A program made the position numbers and the translations under genes. A stretch of 64,000 nt of DNA. Origin: Oxalobacter aliiformigenes (lineage in GTDB: Bacteria; Pseudomonadota; Gammaproteobacteria; Burkholderiales; Burkholderiaceae_D). Location of the stretch: NCBI RefSeq assembly GCF_027116575.1, contig NZ_CP098252.1, forward strand, positions 992,001 through 1,056,000, given 5' to 3'. Shown piece after piece: positions 54,905 through 63,850 of the stretch (within the stretch, counting starts at the first letter, position 1; the number at the start of each line of letters is the position of its first letter). The notes beneath the pieces were generated by a model, which saw only the letters and a list, made by a program, of their open reading frames with translations, did no database searches and had not been told where the DNA came from.

Positions 54905-55367
54905 GGCAGGCGAAATAAAACGGTCAAAACTTTATTGTAAACCCGAAACGGGCATTATGCCGGCAGCCGGCCTGTCTGTTCGGGAACGGGATTTTCCGGC
55001 AGCCGGCCCGGGGCATGTCGAAAACGCGATGAACGGATAAAGCGGGCGGTACCCTGAATCTTTCATGGGTATCCGCTCCGGCGGTTTTCAGGAAGGAGAC
55101 GGTTTGCCGGTGTGTTTTTGTACCGGATGGCCGATTGTGCCGATGCCGTCGTCCGGGGCGATCCGAAACGAGGAGCCCACCTGCCGTTTCGTTACGGATC
55201 TCCGGTGCCCGGATTTCCCTTCCGGCCTGTTTTAAGGGGGGCAGCCATGTCGTGTTTTTTCCGGCACGGTTCGACGGCGTTTTTCCGAACCGGTCGCGGC
55301 GAAAAGAGGGGTGGCCTGACGGGTGGGGGTTTTCCCGTTTGCGGCTGTCCGGCCGGTTTTCGACGGG
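54905..55367. other. intergenic region
   Basis: I see no supported gene. Several short GC-rich dyads (for example GCCGGCAGCCGGC near 54959) occur without a T run. Confidence 0.4.
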
Positions 55368-55784
55368 TTATTTCGTCAGCAGAACCAGACTTCCTCCGGC
55401 GATCATCAGGCCGCCGAGTATGGCGCGCCAGGAGAGAGGTTCTTTCAGGATGATGAAGGAAAGGATGATGGTCATGACCACGCTCAGTTTGTCGACCGGA
55501 GCGACGAACGACACATCGCCGTTCTGGAGGGCCTTGAAATAGAAGAGCCAGGACAGGCCGGTGGCGACACCGGAGAGAATGAGGAATATCCAGGTGTTTT
55601 TGCCGAGGGTTCGGACTTCACCCAAATGGTTGCCGGCCAGAACGATGCCCCAGGTCAGAAACAGGATGATCAGGGTACGGATGGCTGTCGCCAGATCGGA
55701 ATTGACGTCTCTGACGCCGAGTTTGGCGAAGATGGCGGTCAGGGCCGCGAAAAAGGCCGAGGCAACGGCATAGGTTTTCCACAT
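55368..55784 (-). CDS. EamA-domain small transporter
   Basis: A 138-residue inner-membrane protein with about five hydrophobic segments (YAVASAFFAALTAIFAKLGV, AIRTLIILFLTWGIVLAG, FLILSGVATGLSWLFYFKAL, ILGGLMIAGGSLVLL). This is a single EamA unit, half the size of the usual ten-helix DMT exporters, and such halves act as dimers. The family motif P.dKLSVV...LSFIILKEPLSWRAI is well kept. The ATG at 55784 begins MWKTYAVASAF and is chosen over an in-frame ATG at 55913. The substrate is unknown. Confidence 0.85.
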   Translation of the reverse strand: MWKTYAVASAFFAALTAIFAKLGVRDVNSDLATAIRTLIILFLTWGIVLAGNHLGEVRTLGKNTWIFLILSGVATGLSWLFYFKALQNGDVSFVAPVDKLSVVMTIILSFIILKEPLSWRAILGGLMIAGGSLVLLTK

Positions 55785-56488
55785 GGCGTTTGTTCCGTTT
55801 CGTCTGAAAACAGATTGGAAAGGCACCGGGCCAGCGGCGGGAAAAATGGACTGTCGCTGCCGGAAAACGGTGCCGGACAGGCATGTTGTACACCAGATGA
55901 AAACAAGAATCAATCCGTTTTGAAAGACGGGAAAAGAAGAAGGCTTTTCCGGGCACCGTTTCCGTTCTCCGGCCAGTGTCCCGGATATGTTTTGCCGTCC
56001 GGATGGCGGTTTCTGGCGGGCGGTTTCGTCCGCGGTTTTTTGTTTCTGCCGGCTGGACAGTCAAGAGCCTGTGGAAATGGCCGTTTCCGCTGAAGTGCCG
56101 GAAAGCGGATGAAGTGTTGCGAAAAAACATCCGCTAAGAAACATTAACAGACGCCTGCAACAAGCCGATTTTCCGCGTAAGGCCTTATTTATTCGGACAA
56201 ATTTTACGGAAATTTCACGGCAAAATCCATCGTGTCCGGTTGGACGGCAGCTTTTTGTTTTCATAAGAAGCCAATAAATCAACGGGTTACGAAGTTCGAA
56301 AGCACCGTTAATGTTTCTTGGAGGAAGTCGGAAACGGATGCGGGACGCGGCAGGGGGCATGGCCGGTCCGGCGAGACGATTTTGCGGTGTCGTGCGGACG
56401 GCTTGAGCGGCAAGTGTTTTCCGGGCAAGGCGCCGGGTGGCCGGTTGTGCCGGCGATATCCCGGCAGACGGCAAGGAAAATGGGAAGC
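55785..56488. other. divergent intergenic region carrying inverted-repeat segment D
   Basis: Between EamA (minus) and the Stealth gene (plus). It contains segment D at 56134-56321 in an AT-richer stretch. No gene is supported. Confidence 0.5.
56134..56321 (+). promoter_or_regulatory. inverted-repeat-flanked promoter segment D (candidate invertible promoter)
   Basis: CTAAGAAACATTAACAG at 56134-56150 and CCGTTAATGTTTCTTGG at 56305-56321 are inverted copies over 17 bases with two mismatches (perfect over AAGAAACATTAAC). AATCAAC-GGG-TTACGA lies at 56277-56292, 12 bases inside the right arm. The Stealth gene start is 168 bases beyond. Confidence 0.62.
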
Positions 56489-57487
56489 ATGACGGAAAAC
56501 AGGATATATACCCCGCTGGAGGTCGATCTGGTCTATTTGTGGTGCGACGGTTCCGATCCGTCATTTGCCGCCCGGAAAGCCGCGCGGATGGCGGCGTTCG
56601 GCCATGTCCTGACGGAAGACAATGCGGGGGATGTGCGTTATGTCCAGCACGATGAATTGCGGTATTCCCTCCGGTCCGCCTTTGAAAACGTTCCCTGGAT
56701 CCGGCATATTTTCATCGTGACCGACGGCCAGCGCCCGGTTTGGCTGAAAGACCATCCCAAAATTTCGGTGGTGGATCACCGGCAAATCATTCCTGCCGAA
56801 CGGCTGCCGCTCTTTTCGTCCATTGCGATTGAAATGTATCTCGACAGGATTCCCGGATTGTCCGAGCATTTCCTGTATGCCAATGACGACATGTTTTTCA
56901 ACCGTCCGCTGGAGGTGTCCGATTTTTATGACTATGACCGGTGTCCTCTCGTCTGGGCGAGCCGTGAACAGGAAAAAGAGATGACACGACAGGTGGCGGC
57001 GGATATTCTGGATGACGACGATCGCCGGGACTGGCTGAAAACCGTTGTCCGGGCGTGGATGCTGTACCGGAAAAAGCGTGGGCTGGAAATTCCCTTTTAC
57101 ACACCGGCCCATTCCATTGATGCCTATACAAAGACATTTTTCCGGCAGACACGGGAAGACTATCCGGAACTGGAAGAAGCCAATTCCGCGCCTTTTCGTA
57201 CCGGAGATGAAATTTCCAGAGTGCTGTTTTCCTACGAGATGATCAATACTTATGAATGTCCCGTCCGGTTCACGGGCAGGGTGAATTTTTCCGCCCGTCT
57301 GCGCAACCGGTTTTTCCCTGTCGAGATGTTGACGGTAATGCGGGACAACGTCCGGAAACTGAAGCGCGATCTCGGTATTTTTCATCCGAAAACGTTCTGC
57401 TTCAACAATATCACGGACGGAAACGGTACGGAGAGCGAAAGGTTTTTGCAGGAGCGCTTTCCCCGCGCGGCCCCTTGGGAAAAATGA
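56489..57487 (+). CDS. Stealth-family sugar-phosphate transferase
   Basis: A 332-residue cytoplasmic enzyme of the Stealth family, which transfers hexose-1-phosphate units in capsule and other surface polysaccharides. Conserved regions are in order: EVDLVYLWCDGSDPSF (CR1), RYVQHDELRYSLRSAFENVP and FIVTDGQRPVWL (CR2), FLYANDDMFFNRPLEVSDFY (CR3) and RFFPVEMLTVMRDNV (CR4-like end). The start is unsure: ATG 56489 (MTENRIYTPL) is favoured, with ATG 56480 close by; the frame is open back to 56318. Its stop overlaps the next start (ATGA), so the two are translationally coupled. Its promoter region is segment D, suggesting phase-variable glycan expression. Confidence 0.82.
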   Translation: MTENRIYTPLEVDLVYLWCDGSDPSFAARKAARMAAFGHVLTEDNAGDVRYVQHDELRYSLRSAFENVPWIRHIFIVTDGQRPVWLKDHPKISVVDHRQIIPAERLPLFSSIAIEMYLDRIPGLSEHFLYANDDMFFNRPLEVSDFYDYDRCPLVWASREQEKEMTRQVAADILDDDDRRDWLKTVVRAWMLYRKKRGLEIPFYTPAHSIDAYTKTFFRQTREDYPELEEANSAPFRTGDEISRVLFSYEMINTYECPVRFTGRVNFSARLRNRFFPVEMLTVMRDNVRKLKRDLGIFHPKTFCFNNITDGNGTESERFLQERFPRAAPWEK

Positions 57488-58737
57488 TGCTGGCCTGGCA
57501 GGCGTTCATCCGTTGGAAGTCCCTTCTCGCAGGTTCGGCACGTTTTCCGGATCGTGACCGTTTCCGGGTTTACCGGGTTTCCGGCGGTTCCACGCAACAG
57601 GACGTTCCGCCGCTTTTGAAAAAGTATTTTCCGGACGTGGAACCCGGCCGGTCTTTGAAGGATTTTTCCCTGACCGGCTTGCTGTCGGGAAGATACCGTC
57701 TGGCTGGTCGGCCGGACAAACGGAATCTGTCGTTTTTCGGAAAAGTGAAACGCTTCGTGGTCAGGCATTTTCTCACCGATTATGAACAGGTTGCCGGGAT
57801 ATTCAATCTGGTGGATTCGGTTTTCCTGCCTTCACGGGAGAAAAGCTGGTTCACGCCCGGCATACATGTGGTCGAAATGTTTCGGGTACATCTTCCCGAA
57901 TTTTCCGTTCGGGAAATATCGGAATATTCGCATGCTTTCACGAACCGGGTGATCTGGCTGCTGGCCCTGTTTTCGCGCAGGCGTTTCATGGAGCGTGAAA
58001 AGGGGATGACGGTATTTTGCAATGTGACCGATCCGTACCTTCTGAAAGCATACCGGCTGCTGCATCCCGGCAAAACGGTCTGTCTCCGGTTTCACGATAT
58101 GCTGGAACAGGTGGCCGCGGGAAAAAATCCCGATGCATTGCGGAAAAAGCTTCATGATCTGATCGGCCGGAAAGTCATCGATCGTGCCGAATCCTATCAT
58201 GAGGCCGATGCGCGGCGGCTGGATATCACGTTCAGACCGAATGCCGTGAATGGCCGTGTCATGGAAGCGGTGGATTCACCCGCCAGACATTATTTTTATG
58301 TTTTCGTCGGGATGTACAGAAGCGACGGGGATCGCTCCCGGCTGGATGGTCTGGCGGAAATACGCGAGAGGGCAGTACGGCTTTTTCCGTCGGTGGCGGG
58401 GTATATCCGTGAACACGTCATTTTGTCCGGACAGCGGTTCGGAAACCGCATTCCGTATCCGGCCTATCTGGAGATGATCGGACGCTCGGAGATCATGGTG
58501 GACATGTATCGCATCGATCCCGGCGAGGGACTGTCTTTCCGTATTCCCGAGGCCCTGCTGCTCGGGCGGAAAGTCATCACCAACCGCCTGATGGTACTGG
58601 ATTGCGATTTTTACGATCCGTCACGCTTTTTCGTCATCGGCCACGATTCACCCGGGCGTCTGGAAGCGTTTCTGAAAGGCGATTTCAGGCCGCTTTCTCC
58701 TGAAATCCGGAAACGGTACGATTCGCGAGAATGGTGA
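57484..58737 (+). CDS. surface-glycan biosynthesis protein, glycosyltransferase-like
   Basis: A 417-residue protein starting MMLAWQAFIRWKSL at an ATG that overlaps the Stealth stop by four bases. The frame is open further upstream but that overlaps the Stealth gene. Middle segments (HGLF-free; VFCNVTDPYLLKAYRLLHPG, LRFHDMLEQVA) and the end YRIDPGEGLSFRIPEALLLG plus KVITNRL resemble glycosyltransferases of lipo-oligosaccharide and capsule clusters, where E-A-L-x-x-G/N-R-K lines the donor site. I cannot name the family exactly. Co-transcription with Stealth is near certain. There is no signal peptide. Confidence 0.65.
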   Translation: MMLAWQAFIRWKSLLAGSARFPDRDRFRVYRVSGGSTQQDVPPLLKKYFPDVEPGRSLKDFSLTGLLSGRYRLAGRPDKRNLSFFGKVKRFVVRHFLTDYEQVAGIFNLVDSVFLPSREKSWFTPGIHVVEMFRVHLPEFSVREISEYSHAFTNRVIWLLALFSRRRFMEREKGMTVFCNVTDPYLLKAYRLLHPGKTVCLRFHDMLEQVAAGKNPDALRKKLHDLIGRKVIDRAESYHEADARRLDITFRPNAVNGRVMEAVDSPARHYFYVFVGMYRSDGDRSRLDGLAEIRERAVRLFPSVAGYIREHVILSGQRFGNRIPYPAYLEMIGRSEIMVDMYRIDPGEGLSFRIPEALLLGRKVITNRLMVLDCDFYDPSRFFVIGHDSPGRLEAFLKGDFRPLSPEIRKRYDSREW

Positions 58738-58751
58738 ATGCCGGATATGGA

Positions 58752-58770
58752 TGGCGCGGGGCGCTTTTTT
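58752..58770 (+). terminator. possible terminator of the glycan operon
   Basis: GCGC-GGG-GCGC followed by six T residues, 16 bases past the stop. The stem is short, so support is weak. Confidence 0.35.
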
Positions 58771-58951
58771 CCGGCGCGCGGAAACGGCGGGTGAAATGCA
58801 CCATGCCTGTTTGCATGTAGGCGGCACATTCATGCGTGCCGGAATAAACCGTGTTCATACCGGTATGGGACGTATGCGGTCACGGCGGCAACCGGCCCGC
58901 CGGCGGCCGATGGGTGTTCCGGCCGGAACCGTATCGCGGGCCGGGATGTTT

Positions 58952-59365
58952 CTAGCGGAATTCGTACGTTCCGTCGGAATGATAGACGGGAGTGCCTTTC
59001 AGGTACCAGAGGTTTTCCTTGCCGGGGCGGGCCTTGCGGATGATCCCGAAGGCGTCGCCGGCACGGCGGCCGGTGCGGCAGACGAGCAGGACGGGGCCAT
59101 CGGGGATTTTGTCGAGGTTCTGTTCCAGCTCCTGTACGGGAAGAAGCGTTGCGCCGGGGAGGTGGCCCTTGTCGAATTCGGCGGGGGTGCGCACGTCGAT
59201 GATGGCCAGTTTCCGGCCTTGCGACCGGATCAGTTTCAGGGCGTTTTCTCTGGAAAGCGCTCCGGGAGGCGGCAGGGGAGCGGCGGCGTTCGCCATGCCG
59301 GCGAGGGCAAGAAGCACGGCGATGGCGAGGGAATGGAGCCAGTGGCGGGACAGGGTGTGTTGCAT
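58952..59365 (-). CDS. exported rhodanese-like protein
   Basis: A 137-residue protein with a signal peptide (LHSLAIAVLLALAGMANAAA, cleavage near residue 28) followed by one rhodanese domain: LAIIDVRTPAEFDKGHLPGA, then the active loop VCRTGRRAGDAF with the catalytic cysteine near residue 96. Periplasmic rhodaneses move sulfane sulfur or serve in redox and stress roles. The six-residue loop CRTGRR is intact, so it should be active. The gene stands alone, convergent with the glycan operon. Confidence 0.85.
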   Translation of the reverse strand: MQHTLSRHWLHSLAIAVLLALAGMANAAAPLPPPGALSRENALKLIRSQGRKLAIIDVRTPAEFDKGHLPGATLLPVQELEQNLDKIPDGPVLLVCRTGRRAGDAFGIIRKARPGKENLWYLKGTPVYHSDGTYEFR

Positions 59366-59490
59366 GGGAACCTCCGGGTCTGAAACGGGATGACGAAAAC
59401 GAAGGGGAAAAAAGCCATGCGGCGTTTTTCCCGGTTTTTTCTATTGTAACGGGAGATGGCGGAAATTGCCGGGCCGGCAGGAGGCCGGCA

Positions 59491-60102
59491 TCAGGAGCCG
59501 TTGCCCGGGGCGGGCCATTCCGGCAGGCCGTTGGGGTAGATGATGTAGCCGATCATGTGCCAGGTTTCCTGGACGAGAAAGAGGACCTTGGCCCTGAAGC
59601 TTTCGTAACGGGTGGTCGGTGTCGGGGAAGACCAGGCGGTGATGCCGAGGTCGCCGGCGATCTGCATTGCCCGTTTCATGTGCATGGGGTCGCTGACGAC
59701 GAGCGCGGTTTCCAGACCGTTTTTTTCCATGATGGCGCGGGCGTTGATGAGGTTTTCCCGCGTGGTCAGGGATGCTTCCTCGATCAGGATGTCTTTTTCC
59801 GGTATGCCTTGCGACAGGGCATACCGGCGGGCGACGTACGCTTCGGAAAAGGGAGCGTTTTTCGATTTGCCGCCGGTCAGGATCAGTTTGCCGACATAGC
59901 CGTTTTCGTAGAGCCAGATACCGTGCCGGATACGTTCCTGAAAAACGGGTGACGGCCGTTTGTACCAGGCGGCGGCGCCCAGTATGATGGCGGCGTCCGC
60001 CGTTTTTTTCTGGTCGACGGTGGAAAAGAGGGCGATCGAGCAGAACAGATAGGCGACGAAGACGAAAGCGGCGATAACGAGGATTTTGAGGCTTTTCTTC
60101 AT
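59491..60102 (-). CDS. YdcF/SanA-type DUF218 protein
   Basis: A 203-residue protein with one amino-terminal membrane anchor (MKKSLKILVIAAFVFVAYLF) and a DUF218 domain: DAAIILGAAAWYKRPSPVFQ, KLILTGGKSKNAPFSEA, LTTRENLINARAIM and ALVVSDPMHMKRAMQIA. This domain occurs in SanA/ElyC/YdcF proteins linked to envelope integrity and peptidoglycan or antigen assembly. The ATG at 60102 gives the membrane anchor exactly; the frame is open to 60366 without sense. GGAG lies about 12 bases upstream, slightly distant. Confidence 0.82.
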   Translation of the reverse strand: MKKSLKILVIAAFVFVAYLFCSIALFSTVDQKKTADAAIILGAAAWYKRPSPVFQERIRHGIWLYENGYVGKLILTGGKSKNAPFSEAYVARRYALSQGIPEKDILIEEASLTTRENLINARAIMEKNGLETALVVSDPMHMKRAMQIAGDLGITAWSSPTPTTRYESFRAKVLFLVQETWHMIGYIIYPNGLPEWPAPGNGS

Positions 60103-60212
60103 CGCGCTATTGTACTCCGGCTCCGTTTCCCGTGTGTGACGGGCGCGGGCGTCGGCCGGCGGGGACCGGGCCGTTTGTCGGGAACGTGGCGGACATCGGT
60201 TGCCGGCTGTTT

Positions 60213-60584
60213 TCAGGATCGGGCGGCGATTTTCACATGGGAGAGCGAGCCTTTCAGTTTTTTGAGGACGGAAACGTCGCCGGTGATTTTGCCCAGGGCC
60301 ACACCGTCGGATGCCATGCGGGGTTCTCCGTTGACACTGGCCGGCGTGGGACCGAAAAAGATGCAAAGGGCGTTGCCGGACGGCCAGAGCGCCACTTCGC
60401 CGATGTCGAAGACGTCGCGCAACGCGTCGCCGTCGTAATCGATGCGCCGGGCCAGTTCCCCGTAATATTCGTCGCCCCAGCTGCTCATGCGGATTTCCTG
60501 GGGGAGGGTCTTTCGCAGGCTGCGGGAAGCGTGGTTGTCGTACAGTTCGACGTCAAGTGTGGTGGTGCCGATAGTGATGATCAT
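60213..60584 (-). CDS. cyclophilin-like fold protein
   Basis: A 123-residue protein starting MIITIGTTTLDVELYDNHAS, with AAAGGAAA 6 bases upstream. Blocks PQEIRMSSWGDEYYGELARR, GEVALWPSGNALCIFFGPTP and SDGVALGKITGDVSVLKKL fit the TM1367-type cyclophilin-like domain (Cyclophil_like2). These lack proven isomerase activity. It is cytoplasmic, and lies 110 bases before the YdcF-type gene on the same strand, possibly in one transcript with it. Confidence 0.78.
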   Translation of the reverse strand: MIITIGTTTLDVELYDNHASRSLRKTLPQEIRMSSWGDEYYGELARRIDYDGDALRDVFDIGEVALWPSGNALCIFFGPTPASVNGEPRMASDGVALGKITGDVSVLKKLKGSLSHVKIAARS

Positions 60585-60867
60585 GGTTTCCTTTCGTGTG
60601 GCTTCGGTTTTGCTGCCCGTGCCGGAAAAACGGATAGGCCGGCCTGACTGAAACCGGGATGACAAGCGTGCGCCACATGATAAATATCTTTGCGGTTTTT
60701 GAACAGCCGGGAAGGAGGACACCGTTTTCCGGTTTCCGGCCGGTGAGGTGCCGTACCGCGAGACTGTCCGGAAAGCGGCTGTCCGGTACCGGTTGCCGGG
60801 GAAATCGCGGAAGCGGAAAGCCGGCGGGATTTCCGGTTCGAAAGACAAATGGCCCGGGGGTCGCTTC

Positions 60868-61161
60868 TTATGAGGCCGTGGCCTGTTTTCTGGCGCCTTC
60901 CATGATGAAGACCCTTTCTTCTCCGGTGTCCTTGTCGTAGACCTCGAATTTCACGTCCCGGCCGTGGCTGGAAATCCGGTCGATTTCGATTTCATGGTAT
61001 TCGTTTTTGCCGTGATCGAAAATTTCGACGGTATTGCCTTTTTTGACCTTGCTGAGGCGGGAGGTGATTTCGATTTTCGTGCCGCTGGAGGGTTCGATGC
61101 CGTCCCAGGCAAGGGCGGCTGTCATCGGAAACAGGATGGTGATGAGGATCAGTTTTTTCAT
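60868..61161 (-). CDS. small exported DUF5334-like protein
   Basis: A 97-residue protein with a signal peptide (MKKLILITILFPMTAALAW, cleavage after ALA). A compact strand-rich domain follows, rich in charged residues: KKGNTVEIFDHGKNEYHEIE and FEVYDKDTGEERVFIMEG. The pattern WDG..p.sGt.veI....v..G..ieiyD...g.y..veve matches DUF5334 proteins. It should be periplasmic. Function unknown. Confidence 0.72.
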   Translation of the reverse strand: MKKLILITILFPMTAALAWDGIEPSSGTKIEITSRLSKVKKGNTVEIFDHGKNEYHEIEIDRISSHGRDVKFEVYDKDTGEERVFIMEGARKQATAS

Positions 61162-61445
61162 GGTACAGGGAGCGATGTTTCGGAAAACGCGATGTCGTCA
61201 AATGACGGACTCTGCCGTCATGATAGCAGCAAAATCGCAAGGTTTTCCGCCGGGGAAAAGGGGAGTCCGTGATGTCTGCCGGACATGCCGGATGAAACGG
61301 CGGGTTTTCCTGTGTGGTCGGTCTGTTCCGCCGGCCGGGGGGACGGGCCGTGCGCAGGAAAAACCGGCGGCCCCCGGCGCGGCCCGAAGGAGCCGCTTCG
61401 TTTGCGACGACCGGCCGGTGGCGGTGTGGCCATGCGGTGAAATGT

Positions 61446-62705
61446 TCAATCGGAGACGGAGATATCCGTCACCTGACCGTTTTCGATGACGGCCTCTATG
61501 GGCCGGCCGTCGAATGCCCGGTTATCGTCCAGAAACCGGAGTCTTGTCCGGAGGTCTGTGCCGCCGTTTTCCCGTTCCCGCGTTTCGATGGTGACGGATT
61601 GCAGGCGGATGTCCGGTGCCCATTGGCCGGCCGGTACGGGGGGATGTCCGGAAAACTGGCGCCATGCCGCCATTGGGGCGGCCAGTTTTTCCGCTATCTG
61701 CTGTTGCCATGCCGCTTCACCTTCCGCCTCCAGCTGGCCGATCGGGGCGCCGATCGCCGCCAGATGCCGGTTGATGAGTGTCTCGTCCGGACAGTGGAGG
61801 GCTTCTTCGCGGGTCAGTTCGATGGCTTTTTCCAGAAATCCGATCCTGTCGTCCAGATCGGCCAGCGGGTAATCCCAGAGGGTTTCCAGCAGGGAGAGCC
61901 TTTCTTTGGCCGGTTTGTCGGAATACAGGGCGACCAGTTTCAGGTCGGAATAGGCGTCGTGTTCTTCCTGCGTCATGTCGCGCGGGATACCGTAGAGCCG
62001 GTTGCCGCCTTCGATCATCCGGTCTGTCAGGGTGTCGGCCAGTTGCGTCAGCCGGGCGACTTCGGGCGGCAGCGTGACGCCGTTTTCGGCGGCGATTTCT
62101 CCGGCCTTGCGGGAAAACTGCATGATTTTCGCCAGCATGACCGTGAACTGCGTGTCGTCCCGTACCAGTTCGTCGGGCAGTTGCAGGGTTTGCAGTGCCC
62201 CGTACATTTCCGTCAGGGGAGCGCCGACCTGTTCGCATTTGGCGCGGCGGCTTCGCATCGGGTCGTTCCAGATGGCGACGGCTTTTTTGAACGATCCGAT
62301 GAAACGTTCGGAATCGATGTATTGCCAGTACCGTTCTTCCAGTGCCTCATCCGCCGGAGGCGGCAGCAGGGCTTTCAGTTCGTCGCGTTTTTTGCGCAAT
62401 GTTTCGAGATATTGCCGTTTTTCTTCGGGCAGCGCGTTTTCCGGATCGTTTCCGGTATTGTTTTGCGATTCGCCCGGCAGGATTTCCCGTGGCGTTTCCG
62501 GTGGAACGATAAAAAGCGACAGGCTGACTTTTTTGCCCCAGAGCGTGGCATTCAGTCCGTATCCGGTTTTGTAGCCCAGAAATCGGAAGGTGAAGGTTTC
62601 CGGAGAAAATTCCGTGTCTTCTTCCAGCGGGATGTGCGAAACGCCGGCGATCGGTTCGGCAGGATAGAAATTCCAGACGGTCTTGTCGTTTTCTGTGTCG
62701 GTCAT
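61446..62705 (-). CDS. hypothetical soluble protein
   Basis: A 419-residue acidic protein from the ATG at 62705 (MTDTENDKTVWNFYPAEPIA); a TTG at 62714 is also in frame. There is no signal peptide or membrane segment. The first ~80 residues are strand-rich (FTFRFLGYKTGYGLNATLWG, KVSLSLFIVP). The middle, to about residue 350, is long helical with many charged residues and possible coiled coil (EEKRQYLETLRKKRDELKAL). The end is strand-rich again (RLQSVTIETRERENGGTDLR). I recognise no family. The even composition and length make it a real gene. Confidence 0.65.
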   Translation of the reverse strand: MTDTENDKTVWNFYPAEPIAGVSHIPLEEDTEFSPETFTFRFLGYKTGYGLNATLWGKKVSLSLFIVPPETPREILPGESQNNTGNDPENALPEEKRQYLETLRKKRDELKALLPPPADEALEERYWQYIDSERFIGSFKKAVAIWNDPMRSRRAKCEQVGAPLTEMYGALQTLQLPDELVRDDTQFTVMLAKIMQFSRKAGEIAAENGVTLPPEVARLTQLADTLTDRMIEGGNRLYGIPRDMTQEEHDAYSDLKLVALYSDKPAKERLSLLETLWDYPLADLDDRIGFLEKAIELTREEALHCPDETLINRHLAAIGAPIGQLEAEGEAAWQQQIAEKLAAPMAAWRQFSGHPPVPAGQWAPDIRLQSVTIETRERENGGTDLRTRLRFLDDNRAFDGRPIEAVIENGQVTDISVSD

Positions 62706-63427
62706 GATGGGCAATCGGGTTGGAATATGAGGGGCCGGACAGGCCGGATTTTCCTGTCCGGGGCGTTGCGGTCAGTATAACCGGCAATTGACGCAAATGG
62801 ACGGTGACGCGGGGGAAAAATGAAGGCGGGCCGGGCGTGGCGGAAGAAGCGGGACGGTGTTTCCGGTCGTTGTCGCCGAAAGTGCCGGAAACGGGATGGA
62901 TGAAAAAGGTGAGAAGAGACCGGAACTTCGCATGGACAGCGGGTTGAAAATTCCGGTTTCCGGACTGTTCGGGGGAAAATCCGGAAGTCTTTCCTCTGGA
63001 CGGGCAAAAAATCCGCTGGTGAACAGCCGGAAATCATCCTTCAGGCGATTCACCGGTTTTTTTCTGTTTGTTCCCCGAGAGACGGTAGCCGGTGTGATCC
63101 TGTATCCACAATGTCGTACCGTGTTGTCTGTGGAGGCGAGGTGTTCTGCGGGGGAAAGGCATGCCGCCTGACGGGGAAAAGCGGCATTGTCATGTCCGGC
63201 AAGCGGTTCGAAGCCGCCGGATGGTGCCGGCAGGCTGTAAGGTCGTATCCCGTGACAGTCGCCTGCCGCCATATTACGTCACGACAACGGGCGGGATGCG
63301 GTTGTTTTATCTCTGGTCAGGGATTGTGCCGATACCGTTCACGGGCGGCTCCTGTTCCGGATTTTTTCAGGAGGGAATTTCCGGCCGGTTCTGCTGTATG
63401 CCGGATATCCGGACATTCGGTCTTGTT
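62706..63427. other. intergenic region before the CRISPR remnant
   Basis: No gene or repeat that I can support. No cas gene is present between the hypothetical gene and the array. Confidence 0.45.
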
Positions 63428-63435
63428 CTGATCCG

Positions 63436-63594
63436 GTCGCACCCGTAAAGGGTGCGACGAAAATCGAGGGACTGGAGTTCGATATTGTGATTAAGTTTCA
63501 ATCCACGCACCCGTAAAGGGTGCGACCGATCTGATCGAAAAGGCTGCGGCGTTGGCCGGATCGTTTCAATCCACGCACCCGTAAAGGGTGCGAC
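63436..63594 (-). CRISPR. short CRISPR array, type I-C-like repeat, two spacers
   Basis: Two intact 32-bp repeats at 63495-63526 and 63563-63594 start GTTTCAATCCACGCACCCGT and end AAAGGGTGCGAC. A third at 63436-63458 keeps only the 21 bases CGCACCCGT..GTGCGAC and has lost the GTTTCAATC end. The two spacers (63459-63494 and 63527-63562) are each 36 bases. In crRNA orientation (minus strand) the repeat ends GTGGATTGAAAC, as in type I-C, and the degenerate copy is the leader-distal terminal repeat, as expected. An AT-rich leader-like stretch lies at about 63640-63720. No cas genes are visible in the window. Confidence 0.9.
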
Positions 63595-63639
63595 CGCCCC
63601 TCCTGTCAGGCCCGGTAAACCGGGCGTTTCAGAGGCATT

Positions 63640-63725
63640 TTGCGAGGACCTCTTTCTTTTCACCTGAAAATAAGGGAGGTTTCCCGAACATTTTTTATTT
63701 TACGTGTATTTTCAACAGGTTGGCA
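63640..63725 (-). promoter_or_regulatory. probable CRISPR leader
   Basis: AT-rich stretch (CATTTTTTATTTTACGTGTA and neighbours) on the leader side of the first repeat, inside otherwise GC-rich DNA. Confidence 0.45.
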
Positions 63726-63810
63726 ATGCGAGCATCTCACGGGGGAAAGCTTGTTCACTTGGGGTGCCCGCATCGGCAGACAGGATGATGGATCCGGGGG
63801 CAGGATGTGC

Positions 63811-63839
63811 GGAAAGGTTCCACAGGCCGGAACCTTTCC
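63811..63839. repeat. 11-bp stem hairpin
   Basis: GGAAAGGTTCC and GGAACCTTTCC around a 7-base loop, 12 bases past the stop of the minus-strand small membrane gene. There is no T run on either side; it may still end or protect that mRNA. Confidence 0.45.
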
Positions 63840-63850
63840 GGAGTGATCTG

